From: JBOGNO01 sp050747245
GTDB lineage: Bacteria > Acidobacteriota > Terriglobia > Acidiferrales > UBA7541
Assembly: GCA_050747245.1 (NCBI GenBank)
Contig: JBOGNO010000013.1
Location: forward strand, 69,915-133,914
Reading direction: 5' to 3'
Length of the DNA: 64,000 nucleotides
Program-made: the position numbers and the translations under genes
The notes under the pieces: model-generated
Told to the model about the DNA's origin: nothing
Databases searched by the model: none
Seen by the model: only the letters and a program-made list of their open reading frames with translations
Shown: piece after piece, positions 35,400 through 44,602 of the stretch
How positions within the stretch are numbered: position 1 is the stretch's first letter
Layout of the letters: every line of letters begins with the position of its first letter

Positions 35400-37448
35400 A
35401 TGAACGCCGAACCGCTCACCGCCGCACTTTTGCAGACCGAAGGCTACGCTACCTTCGAATCTCTCGGAGAAGGTAATCTGCGTTTGCTTGGCCCGCCGCC
35501 TCGATTTCTCGCCGAACTCTTGGGCGAGCAGGTCCTCGCCGACGAGCCCCTCCGCCCGGGCGATTCCATGCCCTTCCTTGAGAATTTTCTCTTCGAAGCC
35601 GAAGAGCTGTGGAACTCCGGCAACGAAGGCCGCGCCGAATCCGGCGCTTGGGTTGAAACGGCCCCGGATGGCCGCGAAATCGCGCTCGAGGCCAGCGCAT
35701 TTCTGCTGGGCAGCCGCAAGATTCTTCTGATCCGAAATTCCCAGCAGCGCTTCGACGCCGACGTTGCCATTTTGCAGAAGGCCCGCGATTCTCTGCTCGA
35801 GCATGAGCGGTTGCTGAAAGAAATTCAGAAGAAAGAAATCCTTCTCCATTGCATCATCCACGATCTCTCCCAGCCATTAACTGCCATGCGCGGTTGTTTT
35901 TCCGTTCTCGCCATGGAACCGCTCGCGCCGAATGTCAAAGAGCTTGTCGAAATAGGCCATCGTCAGTCAGAAAATCAGGAGCAAATGATCCGCGGAATCC
36001 TCGAAGCTTTTTCCTCCGAACTGGCCGCGCAGCAATCCTTCCAGAAAAACGCCACGGATGCTCCCAGCATCCCCAAAGTCGCCGGAGACATCGCCCGGGA
36101 CTATTCCGCGGCCTTCGCCGAACACGGCGCAAAAATTCAACTCGACCCGCGCATGGATCTTGCGAAAGATTGGAAAGTTGTCGGCGATGAAGGCCGCCTC
36201 CGCAGGATTTTCACGAATCTTGTGGAGAACGCCCTGCGCTACAGCCCCGCGGGCTCGACTGTCACGCTCGGCGCTGGGGACGAAGGCAATTTCCTCCGCG
36301 CGTTCGTGGATGACGAAGGCCCGGGCCTCCCCGAAGGGGAAGCTCCCGCGCGCATGTTTGCGCTGTTTGCCAAAGGAAAAACGGGCGGCGGAAAAGCCGG
36401 CCTCGGCCTTTATTTTTGCCGCATCACCGTCGAACGCTGGGGCGGCACAATCGGCGCCGAGCGCCGCCCTGAAAAGGGCTCACGCTTCTGGTTTCGTCTG
36501 CCGCGCGCGCAGACTCCCGCAGCTTCAGAGCCGTCCGCGTCTCCCGCCACACCTTCCGTGGATGAAGCTGCAGCACGCCAACCGCCCGAAACGCCCGAAG
36601 CGATATCCTCGCAGAGAGAACTCAGCGACAAGCCTCGCAGCGCACACGGCCTGCGAATTCTTCTCGCCGAAGATACGGTCGTCAACCAGCAGGTCGTCGG
36701 TCTCTTGCTGGACCGCCGCGGCCATTCTGTCCTCGCCGTATCCAATGGCAAACTTGCGCTCGCCGCGCTTGAGAAGGAGCCGTTCGATCTCATTCTGATG
36801 GACGTGGAGATGCCGGAGATGGGCGGGTTCGAAGCGACCCGCGCCATCCGCGAAATGGAAAAAACTTCCGGCCGTCACATTCCGATTGTCGCCATGACCG
36901 GCCACGACTCGCCCGCGGAGCGCTCGCAATGCCTCGCCGCCGGCATGGACGACCACGTCGGGAAACCGATTGACCCCGCCAGGCTCTTTGCCGCCGTGGA
37001 AGGCAACGCGCCTCGTCGTGAATCCTTATCCGCCGGAGAAAAATCTCCGCGGACCGCGGATTCCTTCGATCCGGCCGGCCTGCTCGCAAGAATGGGCGGC
37101 AGCGAAAAACTGGCGCGCGATTTGGCTCGCGCATTTCTCGCGGACCTGCCCGGCCGCATGGCGTCCCTGCGCAACGCTATTTCGCAGAACGACGCGGAAG
37201 CGCTCGCCAGCGCCGCTCACACGCTCAAAGGTTCTGTCGGTTATTTTGGGGCGGCGGACACTGTAGAAACGGCACGCAAGCTCGAATTGCTGGGCCGCAG
37301 CGGCTCGACCGCCGGAGCCGCGGAATCAGCCGCGCTCCTCGAAGCTCAGTTCGCGCGCCTCGCGGATTCGCTCCGCGCCTTCGCAGATCCACAAAGGAGA
37401 ACTTCTGCGCCCGCCAAAACCGCGCGCCGCAAATTCAAGCGGCGCTAA
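35400..37448 (+). CDS. Hybrid sensor histidine kinase/response regulator with Hpt
   Basis: 682 residues from the ATG at 35400. Order: PAS-like N-terminal sensor (about 1-125), HisKA with His in IIHDLSQPLTAMRG (about 153), HATPase with NLVENALRYSP, DDEGPGLPEG and KAGLGLYFCRITVERWGG, a Pro/Ala linker, a receiver domain with Asp in LILMDVEMPEMGG (about 467) and Lys in HVGKPID, and an Hpt domain with His in AHTLKGSVGYFGA (about 606). A complete His-Asp-His relay is thus contained in one cytoplasmic protein; the final Asp acceptor is elsewhere, possibly the receiver-MBL protein nearby. It ends the four-gene cluster. Confidence 0.93.
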   Translation: MNAEPLTAALLQTEGYATFESLGEGNLRLLGPPPRFLAELLGEQVLADEPLRPGDSMPFLENFLFEAEELWNSGNEGRAESGAWVETAPDGREIALEASAFLLGSRKILLIRNSQQRFDADVAILQKARDSLLEHERLLKEIQKKEILLHCIIHDLSQPLTAMRGCFSVLAMEPLAPNVKELVEIGHRQSENQEQMIRGILEAFSSELAAQQSFQKNATDAPSIPKVAGDIARDYSAAFAEHGAKIQLDPRMDLAKDWKVVGDEGRLRRIFTNLVENALRYSPAGSTVTLGAGDEGNFLRAFVDDEGPGLPEGEAPARMFALFAKGKTGGGKAGLGLYFCRITVERWGGTIGAERRPEKGSRFWFRLPRAQTPAASEPSASPATPSVDEAAARQPPETPEAISSQRELSDKPRSAHGLRILLAEDTVVNQQVVGLLLDRRGHSVLAVSNGKLALAALEKEPFDLILMDVEMPEMGGFEATRAIREMEKTSGRHIPIVAMTGHDSPAERSQCLAAGMDDHVGKPIDPARLFAAVEGNAPRRESLSAGEKSPRTADSFDPAGLLARMGGSEKLARDLARAFLADLPGRMASLRNAISQNDAEALASAAHTLKGSVGYFGAADTVETARKLELLGRSGSTAGAAESAALLEAQFARLADSLRAFADPQRRTSAPAKTARRKFKRR

Positions 37449-38917
37449 AGCGCCGGCAGCGCGCTCGCGTTCCATCCGCCGCCCAGCGCTTTAATCAGAA
37501 GCGCGCTCGCAACCATGCGCCGTGTCGCGATGTCTACCGCCGCGCGCTCATCAGTAAGCGCCGCGCTTTGCGCCGTAATCACCTCGAGATAACTCACCAC
37601 TCCGCCCCGGTAACGATTATTGGAAAGCGCGAGCGAATGTTCCGCCGAATTCACGGCCACACCCTCCGTTTTCGCTTCTTCCTCAAGCACGCGCAGCGCC
37701 GCCAGATTGTCCTCAACGTCCTGAAACGCGCCGAGCACTGTTTCCCGATATGTCGCCACGGACTGGTCGTACGCAGCGCGCGCCTGTTCGGTAATTGCGT
37801 GGCGCTTTCCGGCATCGAAGAGTATTTCCGCCGCGGAAGCCCCCAGCGACCACAATCCGCTCGGCCCCGATACCAACGTGCCGATTCGAGTGCTTTCAAA
37901 CTCGCCCGTGCCCGCCAGTGTAATCAGCGGAAAATATGCCGCTCGAGCTACTCCAATCTGCGCGTTTGCCGCCTCCACGCGTCTTTCTGCCGCGGCGATA
38001 TCCGGTCGCCGTTCGAGCAACTCCGAAGGCACTCCCGCGGGAATCGCTGGTGGGACCTTGTCGAGAGGCGAAGCCGCAAGGCTGAATGTTGCCGGCGCCT
38101 GGCCGACGAGAACAGCGATGGCGTGTTCGAGCTGCGCTCGTTGCACTTGAAGGTCTATCGCCAGCGCGCGAGTCGTTTCGAGTTGCGTTTGCGCCTGCGC
38201 CACGTCCACCGCGGAAGCAAGCCCTCCTTGATATCTCTCTTGCGCCAGCTCGAGCGCCTTCGTGTATGCCGCCACGGTCGAATCCAGCAATTGCTCTTGA
38301 GCGTCCGCGCCGCGCAATTCGAAATAATCCACGGCCAGCTCGGCGTGCAGGCTCAGATTCACAGTTTCCAAATCGGCGGCGCTCGCCTGTGCTTCCGAGC
38401 GGCTCGACTCCACTGTGCGTCGCACGCGCCCCCAAACGTCCGCCTCGTACGACGCGTCCACGGGAATCGTGTAGTCCGTGAAATTTGGGGTCTTGGTGGA
38501 CGCCGAGGAATTGGCGAACGGCCGGTTCTGCGAGGGGCGTTCGTGCGTGACGGAAACTCCTCCGGTTACCTGCGGATAGTAGGCGGACCGCGAGATGCGC
38601 AGCGCCGCGCGAGCTTGCCGGAACTGGTCTTCGGCAATTTTCAAATTTTGATTCGAAACAGTGATTTTCTCTTCGAGCGCATTAAGTTGGGAATCGTTAT
38701 AAATCTCCCACCAGTTTCCCCGCGGAATCGCGTCGCCCGGTTGCGCGATTTTCCAGTCTGCGTTTTCCTTATATGCGGGAGGAGCATCGGCCGCGGGCCT
38801 CACGTATTTCGGCCCCACAGTGCATCCGCCGAGCAGGCCTCCGGCTCCGAGAAGCGCAGCGAGGGCCGCTCTTTCGAGCGGCCGCCTCAGAAGACTTCCT
38901 CGCCTGCTCGCAGCCAC
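37445..38917 (-). CDS. RND efflux outer-membrane lipoprotein (NodT/OprM family)
   Basis: 490 residues, GTG start. Signal sequence with lipobox LLGGC (about residues 28-32), then CTVGPKYVRP, the standard beginning of OprM-type channels. Two OEP repeats follow, each with periplasmic coiled coils and strands. It forms the outer-membrane exit duct of the tripartite pump. It follows the adaptor gene after a single base and its stop overlaps the 3' end of the convergent hybrid kinase gene by four bases. Confidence 0.94.
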   Translation of the reverse strand: MAASRRGSLLRRPLERAALAALLGAGGLLGGCTVGPKYVRPAADAPPAYKENADWKIAQPGDAIPRGNWWEIYNDSQLNALEEKITVSNQNLKIAEDQFRQARAALRISRSAYYPQVTGGVSVTHERPSQNRPFANSSASTKTPNFTDYTIPVDASYEADVWGRVRRTVESSRSEAQASAADLETVNLSLHAELAVDYFELRGADAQEQLLDSTVAAYTKALELAQERYQGGLASAVDVAQAQTQLETTRALAIDLQVQRAQLEHAIAVLVGQAPATFSLAASPLDKVPPAIPAGVPSELLERRPDIAAAERRVEAANAQIGVARAAYFPLITLAGTGEFESTRIGTLVSGPSGLWSLGASAAEILFDAGKRHAITEQARAAYDQSVATYRETVLGAFQDVEDNLAALRVLEEEAKTEGVAVNSAEHSLALSNNRYRGGVVSYLEVITAQSAALTDERAAVDIATRRMVASALLIKALGGGWNASALPAL

Positions 38918-38918
38918 G

Positions 38919-40097
38919 CTACTTCCCTCCGCCTCCGGACTGCGCCACGCGGACCTCGGCTCCCGTGACCAGCGAATCCGGGGGATTTATGATCACCAGG
39001 TCTCCGTCATTTACGCCGTCCAGCACTTCCACCTCCGTGCCGAAATCCCGGCCCAAAGTCACTGGCTCCAGCACCGCGTGCTTTCCGTCCTTCACGATGC
39101 CCACATGCATTCCGTCCGCGCGAAAAATCAGCGTATTTACGGGCAGGAGATGCGCGGAGACGCTTTCCGGCAGCTTGAAATGCACTTCCGCATAGGCTCC
39201 GGGCAAAAGCTGGCCGCTGGAATTGTCCACGTCCACTTCCGTCTGCAGCGTGCGCGACGCAGCGTTAATGGCATCCGCATTGCGGACAAGTTTTCCCGAG
39301 AATCGCTTGCCCGGAAATTCCGCGAGCGTCAGATCCGCTATAAGCCCCGGCCGGGCAGCTTGCGAATACACTTGCGGCACGTAGACATACACGCGCAGTT
39401 TCCGTGTCGCCGCCAGATGGAAAAGCTCCTTGGCGGTTGTGCCGCTGCCCGAATCAATGAGCTGCCCGATATCCGTGTTGCGCGCCGTTATCACGCCATC
39501 GAATGGCGCATAGATTTTTTCGAACGATTGCAGCTCTTCGAGCCGCTTCACATTGGATTCGGCGGAATTCGTCATCGCCTGCTTTGCCACGTAATTCCCT
39601 ACTGCGTTGTCCACATCCTGCTTGGCCACCGAATCTGTGCTGGCAAGATCCTTGTACCGATCGGCTGTAATCCTCGCGAGCTCCTCGTTCGCCCTTGCCG
39701 TCCCCAGATCCGCGCGCGCTTGTTGCAGCTCTTGGTCAACTTCCGGCGACTCGATGTCCGCAAGCAGTTGGCCTGTACGCACATGCGTTCCGATGTCCGC
39801 ATACCAGCGTTTCAAGTATCCGTTGGTGCGCGCATAAATCGGAGCGTCAGTGAAGGCCATGATGTTTCCGGGCAGGACAAGATCTTGCGTCGGAGCTGCG
39901 CGCTTAGGTGTCACCACCTCGACCGTCGGCACCGCGAGTTGCTGCGTATCTTCCCGCACTTCCGCCGCTGCCTTCCTCCGCGGAAGGATGCCTCCGAATA
40001 CAAGCAGCGCGCCCGCGGCCAGCACCGCCGCGATAATCAGCAATCGCCGTGGCCAGCGTGGCCCGCCACCCTCGTGCTCGTGCGTTTGTGTCATCAA
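38919..40097 (-). CDS. RND efflux periplasmic adaptor (HlyD/MexA family)
   Basis: 392 residues. Inner-membrane anchor (LLIIAAVLAAGALLVFGG, about 17-36), lipoyl half-motifs (GYLKRWYADIGTHVRTGQLL and IYAPFDGVITARNTDIGQLI) around a helical hairpin, then beta-barrel and membrane-proximal domains. No lipobox, so it is TM-anchored. It connects pump and outer-membrane factor. Confidence 0.93.
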   Translation of the reverse strand: MMTQTHEHEGGGPRWPRRLLIIAAVLAAGALLVFGGILPRRKAAAEVREDTQQLAVPTVEVVTPKRAAPTQDLVLPGNIMAFTDAPIYARTNGYLKRWYADIGTHVRTGQLLADIESPEVDQELQQARADLGTARANEELARITADRYKDLASTDSVAKQDVDNAVGNYVAKQAMTNSAESNVKRLEELQSFEKIYAPFDGVITARNTDIGQLIDSGSGTTAKELFHLAATRKLRVYVYVPQVYSQAARPGLIADLTLAEFPGKRFSGKLVRNADAINAASRTLQTEVDVDNSSGQLLPGAYAEVHFKLPESVSAHLLPVNTLIFRADGMHVGIVKDGKHAVLEPVTLGRDFGTEVEVLDGVNDGDLVIINPPDSLVTGAEVRVAQSGGGGK

Positions 40098-40139
40098 TTC
40101 TTCTTCCTTGTATCCTTGCCTCGGAAAATCTCCCTCATT

Positions 40140-43100
40140 TCAGGCTGCGGAGAAATTTCCCGGTGGAACTCTCTTCTCGCGCATGCCGTGCACCAGGCTG
40201 AAGAATGCCGGCACGAAAAACAGGGTCGCCACGGTCGCGAACAGAAGCCCCCCGATCACCGCGCGCCCCAGCGGCGCGTTTTGCTCGCCGCCCTCTCCCA
40301 GACCGAGCGACATCGGCAGCATGCCGATAATCATCGCCAGCGCCGTCATCAGCACGGGCCGAAACCGCGTTACCCCGGACTGAATGGCTGCTTCTGCGGC
40401 ACTCTTCCCATCCCGCATCTGTTCCCTTCCGAAGCTCACCACCAGAATGCTGTTCGCCGTCGCCACGCCCATGCACATGATCGCGCCGGTCAGCGCCGGC
40501 ACGCTGATGTGCGTACCAGTCACGAAAAGAATCCATGCGATGCCCGCGAGCGCTCCCGGCAGGGCCATCAAAATAATGAACGGGTCGAGCCACGATTGAA
40601 AATTCACCACGATGAGTAGATAAACCAGAATGATGGAGAACACCAGGCCTCCCAGCAGGCCCGCAAACGACGTGCGCATCGTCTCGATCTGCCCGCGCAC
40701 GATGATGTCCGAGCCGCGCGCCAGATCTTTCCTGCTGTCGTTTACGATCGAATAGATATCGCTGGCCACGCCTCCCAGGTCCCGCCCTTGCACAGACCCG
40801 AAAATGTCGAGCACCGGATCTACGTTGTAGTGTGAAACCACCGCTGCTTCAGCGTTCCGGCTGAACGACGCGAGACTTCCCAGGATTTCCGGCGGAGCGC
40901 CGTTCGTGCTCGTCACCGGAATATTCTGCAGATCTTGAAATGAATCCAGCTTGTACTGCGGAGTCTGCGTGGCAATCGAATAGGTCACCCCGTTTCTGGG
41001 GTCCAGAAAGAATGACGGCGAAGTTTGAAAGCTTCCGCTCAGGGAAATAAGCAGGTTCGTCGCCACGTCTTTTTGCGTGTATCCGATTTCCTGCGCTTTG
41101 GTGCGGTCCACGTCAATATGCAGCAGCGGCTGGTTGAAAGCCTGGTGGATTCGCAGGTCCGCCGCTCCCGGAATTTTCCGCAGACGCTCGAGCAAATGAT
41201 CGGCGAACTCGCGGTTGGCTGCGAGGTTGCGGCCGACAATCTGCACGTCAATCGGCGAAGGCAGGCCAAAATTCAAGATTTGGCTCACCATGTCCGCGGG
41301 GAGAAACGCAAAATTGACGCCCGGAAAATCCTGCGCCAGCCTCAGCCGCAGTGCGCGAACGTATCTCTCCGTGGGATGGTGGTCCCGCGAGAGCGCCACC
41401 AGGATGTCTGCGTCGGCGGGACCGATGGGCGCTGAGTTGCTGTACGAGAGGTTGATGCTGCTGTATGGCAGTCCGATATTGTCGATGACGCTGGTCACTT
41501 CTCCCGCGGGAATCTGCCGCCGGATGTCGTTTTCCACTCGGTCGCAAATCGCCGCGGTTTCCTCGATGCGAGTGCCCGTTGCGGCGCGCATGTGCAGCTT
41601 GAATTCTCCGCTGTCCACCGAAGGAAAAAATTCCTGCCCGAGCAGCGGCACCAGGCCCAGCGAGAGAATGCACGCGGCCAGAAAAACGGCCATAAATGCG
41701 CCGCGCCTCCGGATGCAGCGCTCCAGCAGGCGATGGTAAGCGTCGCGGAAATCTTCAAACGCCAGCTCGAACTGCGCCTGCACGCGCACGAATAAATTAC
41801 GGCTTTTCGCCAGCTCGCGGAAGTCTTCCTCTTTTTGATATTTCAGCAGGTACTTGGCCATCGTCGGCACCAGCGTCCGCGAAAGCAAATAGGAAGCCAA
41901 CATGGCGAACACTACCGCTTCGGCCAGCGGCACGAAGAGGAATCGCGCGACTCCCGTGAGCAGAAACATCGGCAGGAACACGATGCAGATGCACAGCGTC
42001 GAAACGAAAGCAGGCACGGCAATCTGCTGCGCGCCGTCTAGAATGGCCTGCAGGATTTCCTTGCCCATGGCGAACTGTCGGTTGATGTTTTCGATTTCCA
42101 CGGTCGCGTCATCCACCAGAATTCCCACCGCGAGCGCCAGGCCTCCGAGCGTCATGATGTTGATGGTTTCTCCCAGCGCGCTGAGCACGATGATGGAAGT
42201 AAGAATCGAAAGCGGTATCGAAACGGCGATGATGAACGTGCTCCGCCAGCTTCCGAGAAACACAAGTATCATCAGCGCGGTGAGGCACGCGGCGATCAGT
42301 GCCTCTCGCACCACTCCGTTGATGGAAGCCTTCACGAAAAGTGATTGGTCGGAGAGCGGCCGAATCACCAAATCCTGCGGCAGGCCCGCTTCGATGTGCG
42401 GCAGCATGTTTTTCACGCCCGAAATTATGTCCAGCGTCGAAGCGCTGCCCGTTTTCAGTACGCTCATGAGCACGGCTCGCTGGCCATCCACGCGCACGAT
42501 GTTTGTCTGCGGCGGAAATCCGTCGCGCACGTGCGCCACGTCGCTGATGTAAATCGTGGTGTTCCCCACAGTTTTGATGGGGAGGCGGTTCAATTCCGCG
42601 ATGCTCCGTGGGGCGGCGTTCATGTCCACGTAGTATTCGTAATCGCCGATTTTGGCCGTGCCGGCCGGAAGAATCAGATTCTGATTGCTGATCGCTTGCA
42701 CCACGTCTTGCGCGGAGAGTCCTTTCGCCTGCATCGCGGCGCTATCAAGATCCACTTGCACCTGGCGCTGCTTTCCGCCGTAGGGCCAGGGAATTCCTAC
42801 TCCGGGCACCGTCACCAGCGGTGTGCGAAGGAAGTTGGTTGCCCAGTCGAACAGTTGCTGCTCCGAAAGAGTCTTCCCAGTGAGCGCCAGCTGCAGAACG
42901 GGCACGCTCGAGGCGTTGTACAGAATGATGAGCGGCGGCGAGGTTCCCGGGGGCAGAAAGTGCAACTGTGTTTGCGAGATGGCCGTCACTTGCGCCAGGG
43001 CCGTGCTGATGTCCGTGCCCCGGTGAAAGAAGATTTTCACCACGCCCTTCCCGCTCAGCGATTGCGATTCGATGTGTTCGATGTCGTTGACTGTCGTGGT

Positions 43101-43313
43101 CAGCGCGCGCTCCGTCTGCGACGTGATGCGGTCGGACATTTCCTGCGCGTTCAACCCCTCGTAGTTCCACAGCACGCTCACGACCGGAATATTGATGTTC
43201 GGAAAAATGTCCGTGGGAGTCCGGATGATCGCAAGTGGGCCGAAGATCAAAAGCAGAATCGCCACCACGACGAACGTGTACGGCCTTCTGAGGGCCAGGC
43301 GTACTATCCACAT
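40140..43313 (-). CDS. RND-family efflux pump
   Basis: 1057 residues with twelve TM helices and two large periplasmic loops (AcrB/MdtB type). TM1 (TFVVVAILLLIFGPLAII) and the TM4 proton-relay pair DD in GILVDDATVEIENI are visible, as is the C-terminal SLGLGEGGEQNAPLGRAV motif. The proton-driven pump exports hydrophobic compounds or metals; the DDAT relay and sequence favour the hydrophobe/multidrug branch. It is the first gene of the operon pump-adaptor-channel; no regulator lies upstream. Confidence 0.94.
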   Translation of the reverse strand: MWIVRLALRRPYTFVVVAILLLIFGPLAIIRTPTDIFPNINIPVVSVLWNYEGLNAQEMSDRITSQTERALTTTVNDIEHIESQSLSGKGVVKIFFHRGTDISTALAQVTAISQTQLHFLPPGTSPPLIILYNASSVPVLQLALTGKTLSEQQLFDWATNFLRTPLVTVPGVGIPWPYGGKQRQVQVDLDSAAMQAKGLSAQDVVQAISNQNLILPAGTAKIGDYEYYVDMNAAPRSIAELNRLPIKTVGNTTIYISDVAHVRDGFPPQTNIVRVDGQRAVLMSVLKTGSASTLDIISGVKNMLPHIEAGLPQDLVIRPLSDQSLFVKASINGVVREALIAACLTALMILVFLGSWRSTFIIAVSIPLSILTSIIVLSALGETINIMTLGGLALAVGILVDDATVEIENINRQFAMGKEILQAILDGAQQIAVPAFVSTLCICIVFLPMFLLTGVARFLFVPLAEAVVFAMLASYLLSRTLVPTMAKYLLKYQKEEDFRELAKSRNLFVRVQAQFELAFEDFRDAYHRLLERCIRRRGAFMAVFLAACILSLGLVPLLGQEFFPSVDSGEFKLHMRAATGTRIEETAAICDRVENDIRRQIPAGEVTSVIDNIGLPYSSINLSYSNSAPIGPADADILVALSRDHHPTERYVRALRLRLAQDFPGVNFAFLPADMVSQILNFGLPSPIDVQIVGRNLAANREFADHLLERLRKIPGAADLRIHQAFNQPLLHIDVDRTKAQEIGYTQKDVATNLLISLSGSFQTSPSFFLDPRNGVTYSIATQTPQYKLDSFQDLQNIPVTSTNGAPPEILGSLASFSRNAEAAVVSHYNVDPVLDIFGSVQGRDLGGVASDIYSIVNDSRKDLARGSDIIVRGQIETMRTSFAGLLGGLVFSIILVYLLIVVNFQSWLDPFIILMALPGALAGIAWILFVTGTHISVPALTGAIMCMGVATANSILVVSFGREQMRDGKSAAEAAIQSGVTRFRPVLMTALAMIIGMLPMSLGLGEGGEQNAPLGRAVIGGLLFATVATLFFVPAFFSLVHGMREKRVPPGNFSAA

Positions 43314-43893
43314 CGGTCTTTTCTCGCTTCCGGAATCCTTAGCGCGCGGTGCTCGACTGTGCTTCGCCCGCTGTCCTGCAAGTGGTTCGATGCAAGAGCC
43401 CTCACCGTGGTTCCATCACGCCGGCAAATTCAAACGCTCCACCGCACTCAAGTGACTCACCAGTGTCGAATCAGGGGCCGGAATTGATCCGGCGGCCTGA
43501 CGATTACCAATCTAAATCATATGAAACGCAAAAAAAGGAACATGGCTTCATGGAGCTGCAAGTCATCGGAATTCAGCGAATTCATGCTTCGTAGTTGATT
43601 GTACCCCAGTACATGGAAACTCATTTGGCAGCACGCGACTTAAGGACAATCGGAGCAGAAGCACAAGACTATCTTTCGAGGGGACTCGAACTTCCGAAGG
43701 CAGATTGCTAAACTGAGTCGTGCGAAGACGTGCGAATCAGGGCAATGGAAATCGCAATTCCATTCCGCGAACTATTTCGCGCGAAAAAAATCGGCGGAAC
43801 GCCATTGCACTTGTCTATTGAAGCTTCTTGAGGTGGCGATACGCACGAAAGGCATTGCGCCTCGAGCCGTGTCTTACATCATGTCTATGTGGA
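43314..43893. other. Intergenic region with tRNA remnant
   Basis: 580 bases with no convincing gene. It contains the tRNA-Thr 3'-half remnant at 43475-43512; the remainder is relatively AT-rich and shows no ORF with family features. Confidence 0.6.
43475..43512 (-). pseudogene. tRNA-Thr 3'-half remnant (possible att site)
   Basis: 34 of 38 bases match positions 61066-61103 of the intact tRNA-Thr gene, in the same orientation, covering the anticodon loop, variable loop and T arm. The anticodon reads GGT (loop TTGGTAA) instead of CGT. The 5' half is absent and the anticodon stem is not paired, so it cannot be a functional tRNA. Confidence 0.65.
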
Positions 43894-44601
43894 TTATAAA
43901 GCGGCGCAAACTGTAGTGCCTGCTGCGGCAAACACGGTTTCCATTTCAGCTTGCGCGAATGGCAAGAAGGATTGCACGACGGCGGGATCGAACTGTGTGC
44001 CCCCGGCAAGGATGAGCCGGCGTACGGCTTCTTCGAACGGCAGTCCTTGGCGATAAGGGCGTGACGACACCATCGCGTCGAATGCGTCCGTAACCGCCAC
44101 AATCCTCGAAACAAGTGGAATTTCAGAGTTTTTCAGGCCCGCAGGGTAGCCCTTGCCGTCAAACATTTCGTGATGGTGAAGAATGTAGAGTGCCGCGCGC
44201 TCAAAGCCCGGCAGCATCCGCAGCACAGCCCAGCCGAACTCGGGATGCTTTTTCATGAGTGCGTATTCTTCGGCGTCCAGCTTCGACGGCTTGCGCAGAA
44301 TTCCATCGGGGATGCCGACTTTTCCGATGTCGTGCAGCAGCGCCGCGACTTCCAGATCCTGCAGCGCTTCTTCTTCGAGACCCAGCTCTTGCCCAACGCG
44401 CAAGCCCCACTCTGCGAGCCGTGTGCTATGGACTCCAGTGTTGAGATCCTTCAAGTCCAGGAGCTGGTTGAAGGCGCAGATGAGCGAGTTGCGTTGTGCC
44501 TGCAGATTCTCTTCCAGCTCCTTCACTCGAAGCGAAATCCGCTGCAACTCGGACACCAATCCTACGGGGCTTGCTGCCGCAAACACTTTTGCGTCGCCCA
44601 A
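43894..44601 (-). CDS. HD-GYP domain phosphodiesterase
   Basis: About 235 residues from the TTG at 44601, which lies just before the stop of the subtilisin gene (44603-44605); other starts (GTG 44586, ATG 44700) are possible. A short N-terminal coiled coil (ELQRISLRVKELEENLQAQ) precedes the HD-GYP domain, with HD in ALLHDIGKVGIP and the GYP signature in HHHEMFDGKGYPAGL. All metal residues appear present, so it should hydrolyse c-di-GMP. No receiver or sensor domain is attached. As last gene of the protease operon it may tie that system to c-di-GMP level. Confidence 0.85.
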   Translation of the reverse strand: MGDAKVFAAASPVGLVSELQRISLRVKELEENLQAQRNSLICAFNQLLDLKDLNTGVHSTRLAEWGLRVGQELGLEEEALQDLEVAALLHDIGKVGIPDGILRKPSKLDAEEYALMKKHPEFGWAVLRMLPGFERAALYILHHHEMFDGKGYPAGLKNSEIPLVSRIVAVTDAFDAMVSSRPYRQGLPFEEAVRRLILAGGTQFDPAVVQSFLPFAQAEMETVFAAAGTTVCAAL

Positions 44602-44602
44602 T

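Noticed and set aside
38820..40619. Long plus-strand open frame opposite the RND operon
   Set aside because: Arg/His-rich shadow of the adaptor and pump genes; no motif.
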